Assembly (NCBI RefSeq): GCF_963855985.1
Contig: NC_087096.1
Location: forward strand, 10,726,001 to 10,790,000
DNA length: 64,000 nt
DNA from: Ostrinia nubilalis
Taxonomy: Eukaryota; Arthropoda; Insecta; Lepidoptera; Crambidae
Direction of reading: 5' to 3'
This document shows, piece after piece, positions 61,075 to 64,000 of the stretch. The translations under genes and the position numbers were made by a program. Positions within the stretch are counted from its first letter, which is position 1. Each line of letters begins with the position of its first letter. A model generated the notes under the pieces. That model did not search any database. It was not told where the DNA came from and saw only the letters and a list, made by a program, of their open reading frames with translations.

Positions 61075-61505
61075 CTAGCTTTTGCCCGCGGTTCCACCCT
61101 CGTGTAATTTAGTTTGTCACAGATCGTCATAAATTATAGCCTACTAGCTTTCCGCCCGCGGCTTCGCCCGCGTGGAATTTTGTCTGTCACAGAAAAACTT
61201 TATCGCGCGCGTCCCTGTTTCAAAAACCGGGATAAAAACTATCCTATGTTCTTTCCCGGGACTCAAACTATCTCTATGCCAAATTTCATCAAAATCGGTT
61301 GCGAGGTTTAAGCGGGAAAGCGTAACAGACAGACAGACAGACAGAGTTACTTTCGCATTTATAATATTAGTTGGGATTGGGATAGTTGGGATTAGTTGGG
61401 ATAATGTTATTCTAAACAATAATACTGTAAAGTTTTAGTAGTTTTTGCGTGAAAGAGTAACATCCAGACATCCAAACTTTCGCATTTATTATATTAATAG
61501 GATAG
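61075..61505 (+). mobile_element. Retroposon tail interrupted by a related tail
   Basis: The outer copy begins 'agcttttgcccgcggttcca' and resumes at about 61400 with 'atgttattc', then 'agtagtttttgcgtgaaaga', ending 'attatattaataggat'. It matches the copy at 56405-56584. A different but related member fills the gap (61142-61400). Confidence 0.7.
61142..61400 (+). mobile_element. Second retroposon tail nested in the first
   Basis: Starts 'ctagctttccgcccgcggct', contains 'gggactcaaactatctctat' and 'aatttcatcaaaatcggttg', a (CAGA)n run near 61327, and ends 'tataatattagttgggat' with extra GGGAT/TTAGT repeats. It inserted after 'tatagccta' of the outer copy. Confidence 0.7.
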
Positions 61506-62810
61506 GATTTTAAAGGCAGCTCTAAGGTTTTGAATTCGAAATGCTAATGTGATATTGTGGTGAAATGAAGCGAGCACCCCACACTACGTCATACTCGTCA
61601 TGCCCATCACTAGGTACGTTTTTTTTAGAAAAACGTATTATGTGGAACTTTTACTTAAATTATTCTTTAAAAAACTTCACTTTAAAAACTTTGGGATTAT
61701 AGCTTTTTATACTAAGCAATATAGTTATGTTCCCATGACCCATAATAATAATAAACTTGGCATAATACTTATTGTGTATTATGTTATGATAAACCTTAAA
61801 ATGCATACTAGACTCACCTTCGAAAATGATAAATAATTTCCACAGATCTATTTTTCAAGGCGACAATTTTACTAACGAATTTAAATCAATTCTCTTTTCC
61901 AATTATTACAGCAAACATGCAGTTTGCTTTGTTTATACGTTCCTTGGTGTTATCTTACTTAACTTTATTTGTAAAACTTGGTAAATGTTTTGTCAGTGCA
62001 CTGATAGTGATAAACTGCTGATTAGTGTTGTTTATCGAAAGGTAAAAATGAGATGCTATCGATACTATCATTGTGCAATAGTATCAATATGGCATTTTGA
62101 GCAATACTATCAATACACTGTGGTTTACATAAATATTAAACAAAACAATTACCTACCTCTGTAAATTTATAGCGATACCATCGATATCCTGCCCTCCTAG
62201 ACATATTGTGGTACTTTTTGATCGCTCCGGAAATCGAATTCCTTTATGGAGAGAAGTAACTCTTTACAAAAATCTCCAAAATGAAAGTCTAGAAACTACA
62301 ACTATCATGTTTTGCCATTTATCTAGGGGGGCTGAATATTTTTCAGGCAATTTAGATACTTATCGATAGTGAAAGCATCGATGGTTCTGCAACACTATGA
62401 CTGATTTTGTATCGAAGATAATATATTCCTATAGATTAGCACTTAATACCTACTATAGGTGTACCAGAATCTCATGGCAAATGGGGAAAATAAACTTTGT
62501 TGAGTGCAATACTGGGGAAATTGGATTAAACGATCTTGATACTGTTTAATTTTTATTTATGACTAATATTAATGAACATGAAGCACGAATGCCTGCCTAT
62601 ACATTTTAGGTATGTGCATGAAGAATGTTGTTATACATCGGGATTTTAACATAGGAACATGTCTTGAAAAATAAGTAAACCGTATATTACTGTAAATAAT
62701 TTTATTAAGTATCATACTTCTAACTTATCACTTCATTCAGAACTGGAAAACGATTCTAAGAATTCTACTTGCATTTCTTGTTCTTCAAATAGATGGGTTA
62801 GTCCCAACGG
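61506..62810. other. AT-rich intergenic DNA with one MITE-like element
   Basis: No gene recognised. A candidate hAT-like element occupies 62023-62397; the rest is AT-rich unique sequence with short hairpins. Confidence 0.5.
62023..62397. mobile_element. Candidate hAT-like MITE rich in ATCGAT motifs
   Basis: Ends TAGTGTTG and CAACACTA are inverted; inside each end are TATCGATA-like motifs (62058, 62180, 62362, 62377). The flanking 8 bp match only partly, so the duplication is decayed or the ends are mis-set. TATCGATA is also the insect DREF promoter motif, so a regulatory reading cannot be excluded. Confidence 0.35.
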
Positions 62811-63033
62811 CCCCGGTGGATCTGCCCCGTCAACGGGGCGGATGGGAAAAAGTGTTGCAACGACCCCGGTAGTCATAGTCTTAACGTTCAACGGGGTGGA
62901 TGGAACACATCAAGTGTCAACCACCCCGGTATATCGTTTAACGGGGCGGATGGATCAAATCAAGTTTCAACCACCCCGGTATTTCACTAAACGTGACGGA
63001 TGACACAGATCTAAAAGGTTCCACCTCGGTATT
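62811..63033. repeat. GC-rich minisatellite, four units of 50-60 bp
   Basis: Each unit starts CCCCGGTR, has AACGGGGYGGATGG in the middle and CAAGTKTCAACCA at the end; unit lengths are about 53, 60, 50 and 53 bp, with the last most diverged. It stands out sharply in AT-rich surroundings and lies about 70 bp before the long palindrome. Confidence 0.8.
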
Positions 63034-63101
63034 GCATACCGAAAATAAAACCTGTTAATAAAATAAAAAATAATAATAATATGTAAATAATAATCAGTTT
63101 T

Positions 63102-64000
63102 ATTTAACAGTCACTGTTTAAAAAATGTTCAGCATAAAAGTAAGTTTAATTGTCACAAATATGGTCATAAACCTTTTAGAATCACAGATCCGCAATTGCA
63201 TTAATCAGTCAATATTAATAACACTCTAATAGTCTAATGTGATAAAAACTAACTCTAAAACTCCTCACTAACAAATAATAACAAGGAAATCTAAAATTGT
63301 TACAAAATATAATTATTATTTAAGAATCACAGATACGTTATATTAATCAGGTGTTGATTAACAATAGTACTTAAACTACTAATTAAATAAATCATTAATA
63401 ACGAAAATAGTATTCTAAAATTGACATAAAAATATCACGGTAACAAATTATGATTATTAGTTTTAGTATCACAGATGCGCAATTACATTAATCAGTCAAT
63501 AAACACTTTAATGTTATTAAAAGTAACTCTTAAACTAAATTTGTTAGTAGTAGTTTAAGAGTTACTTTTAATAACATTAAAGTGTTTATTGACTGATTAA
63601 TGTAATTGTGCGTCTGTGATACTAAAACTAATAATCATAATTTGTTACCGTGATATTTTTATGTCAATTTTAGAATACTATTTTCGTTATTAATGATTTA
63701 TTTAATTCGTAGTTTAAGTACTATTGTTAATCAACACCTGATTAATGTAACGTATCTGTGATTCTTAAATAATAATTATATTTTGTAACAATTTTAGATT
63801 TCCTTGTTATTATTTGTTAGTGAGGAGTTTTAGAGTTACTTTTTATCACATTAGACTATTAGAGTGTTATTAATAATGACTGATTAATGAAATTGCGCAT
63901 CTGTGATTCTAAAAGTAATCTATAGGTTTATGACCATAATATTTTGTGACAATTAAATTTACTTTTATGCTGAAGATTTTTTAAACAGTGACTGTTAAAT
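63102..64000. repeat. Long near-perfect palindrome with internal tandem units
   Basis: The left arm (63102-63537) and right arm (63551-64000) are inverted copies with only scattered mismatches and a roughly 12-bp insertion in the right arm. The loop is 13 nt. Each arm has about three units of about 145 bp, each starting near ATCACAGATNCGCAATT then ATTAATCAG. The arms pair right up to the last base, so the structure may continue outside. No open frame. It resembles a fold-back transposon or a hairpin-RNA locus. Confidence 0.9.

Overview
This is a eukaryotic, insect-type window, almost certainly from a moth or butterfly (Lepidoptera). It is AT-rich and intron-bearing. It carries RTE and R1-clade retrotransposon relics, the familiar 'CTTTTGCCCGCGGCTTCGCC' retroposon tails, and hAT, Tc1/mariner and Harbinger-type MITEs, a mix typical of lepidopteran genomes. 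I found no rRNA, convincing tRNA or CRISPR, and nothing bacterial.

Layout. (1) About 1-36,100 is a long gene-poor stretch. It holds transposon debris and scattered GC-rich, low-repeat islands that could be cis-regulatory, plus one weak candidate exon on the minus strand (451-597). (2) About 36,110-55,660 is a plus-strand rhomboid-class intramembrane serine protease gene. It has a probable promoter and untranslated first exon near 36.2-36.4 kb, an intron of about 8 kb, and five coding exons (44,413-54,133) giving 309 residues with the full catalytic set (WR, N, GASG, H). Its introns are full of transposons, one ending about 15 bp before a splice acceptor. (3) 56,051-58,632 (minus) is a seven-exon phosphatidylglycerophosphate synthase (PGS1-type, two HKD half-sites, 464 residues), convergent with rhomboid. 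(4) 59,281-60,707 (minus) is a six-coding-exon isoaspartyl peptidase/L-asparaginase (Ntn hydrolase, catalytic Thr171, 313 residues), upstream of PGS1 on the same strand. (5) About 61,000-64,000 is repeats: nested retroposon tails, a hAT-like MITE, a GC-rich minisatellite, and a near-perfect long palindrome that runs off the window end.

The three genes have unrelated jobs: EGF-ligand release in the secretory pathway, mitochondrial cardiolipin-pathway lipid synthesis, and isoaspartyl/asparagine turnover. There is no sign of co-regulation. The gene-poor 36 kb upstream of rhomboid fits the idea that this developmental gene has distant enhancers, but that is inference.

The most unusual structures are the palindrome of about 0.9 kb built from tandem units of about 145 bp (63,102-64,000), and a three-level transposon nest (28,582-31,110). 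The middle layer of the nest is a 2.1-kb DNA transposon with perfect 34-bp inverted termini starting CCCAAGTAGC and an inferred 2-bp AG target duplication. I cannot place it in a superfamily.
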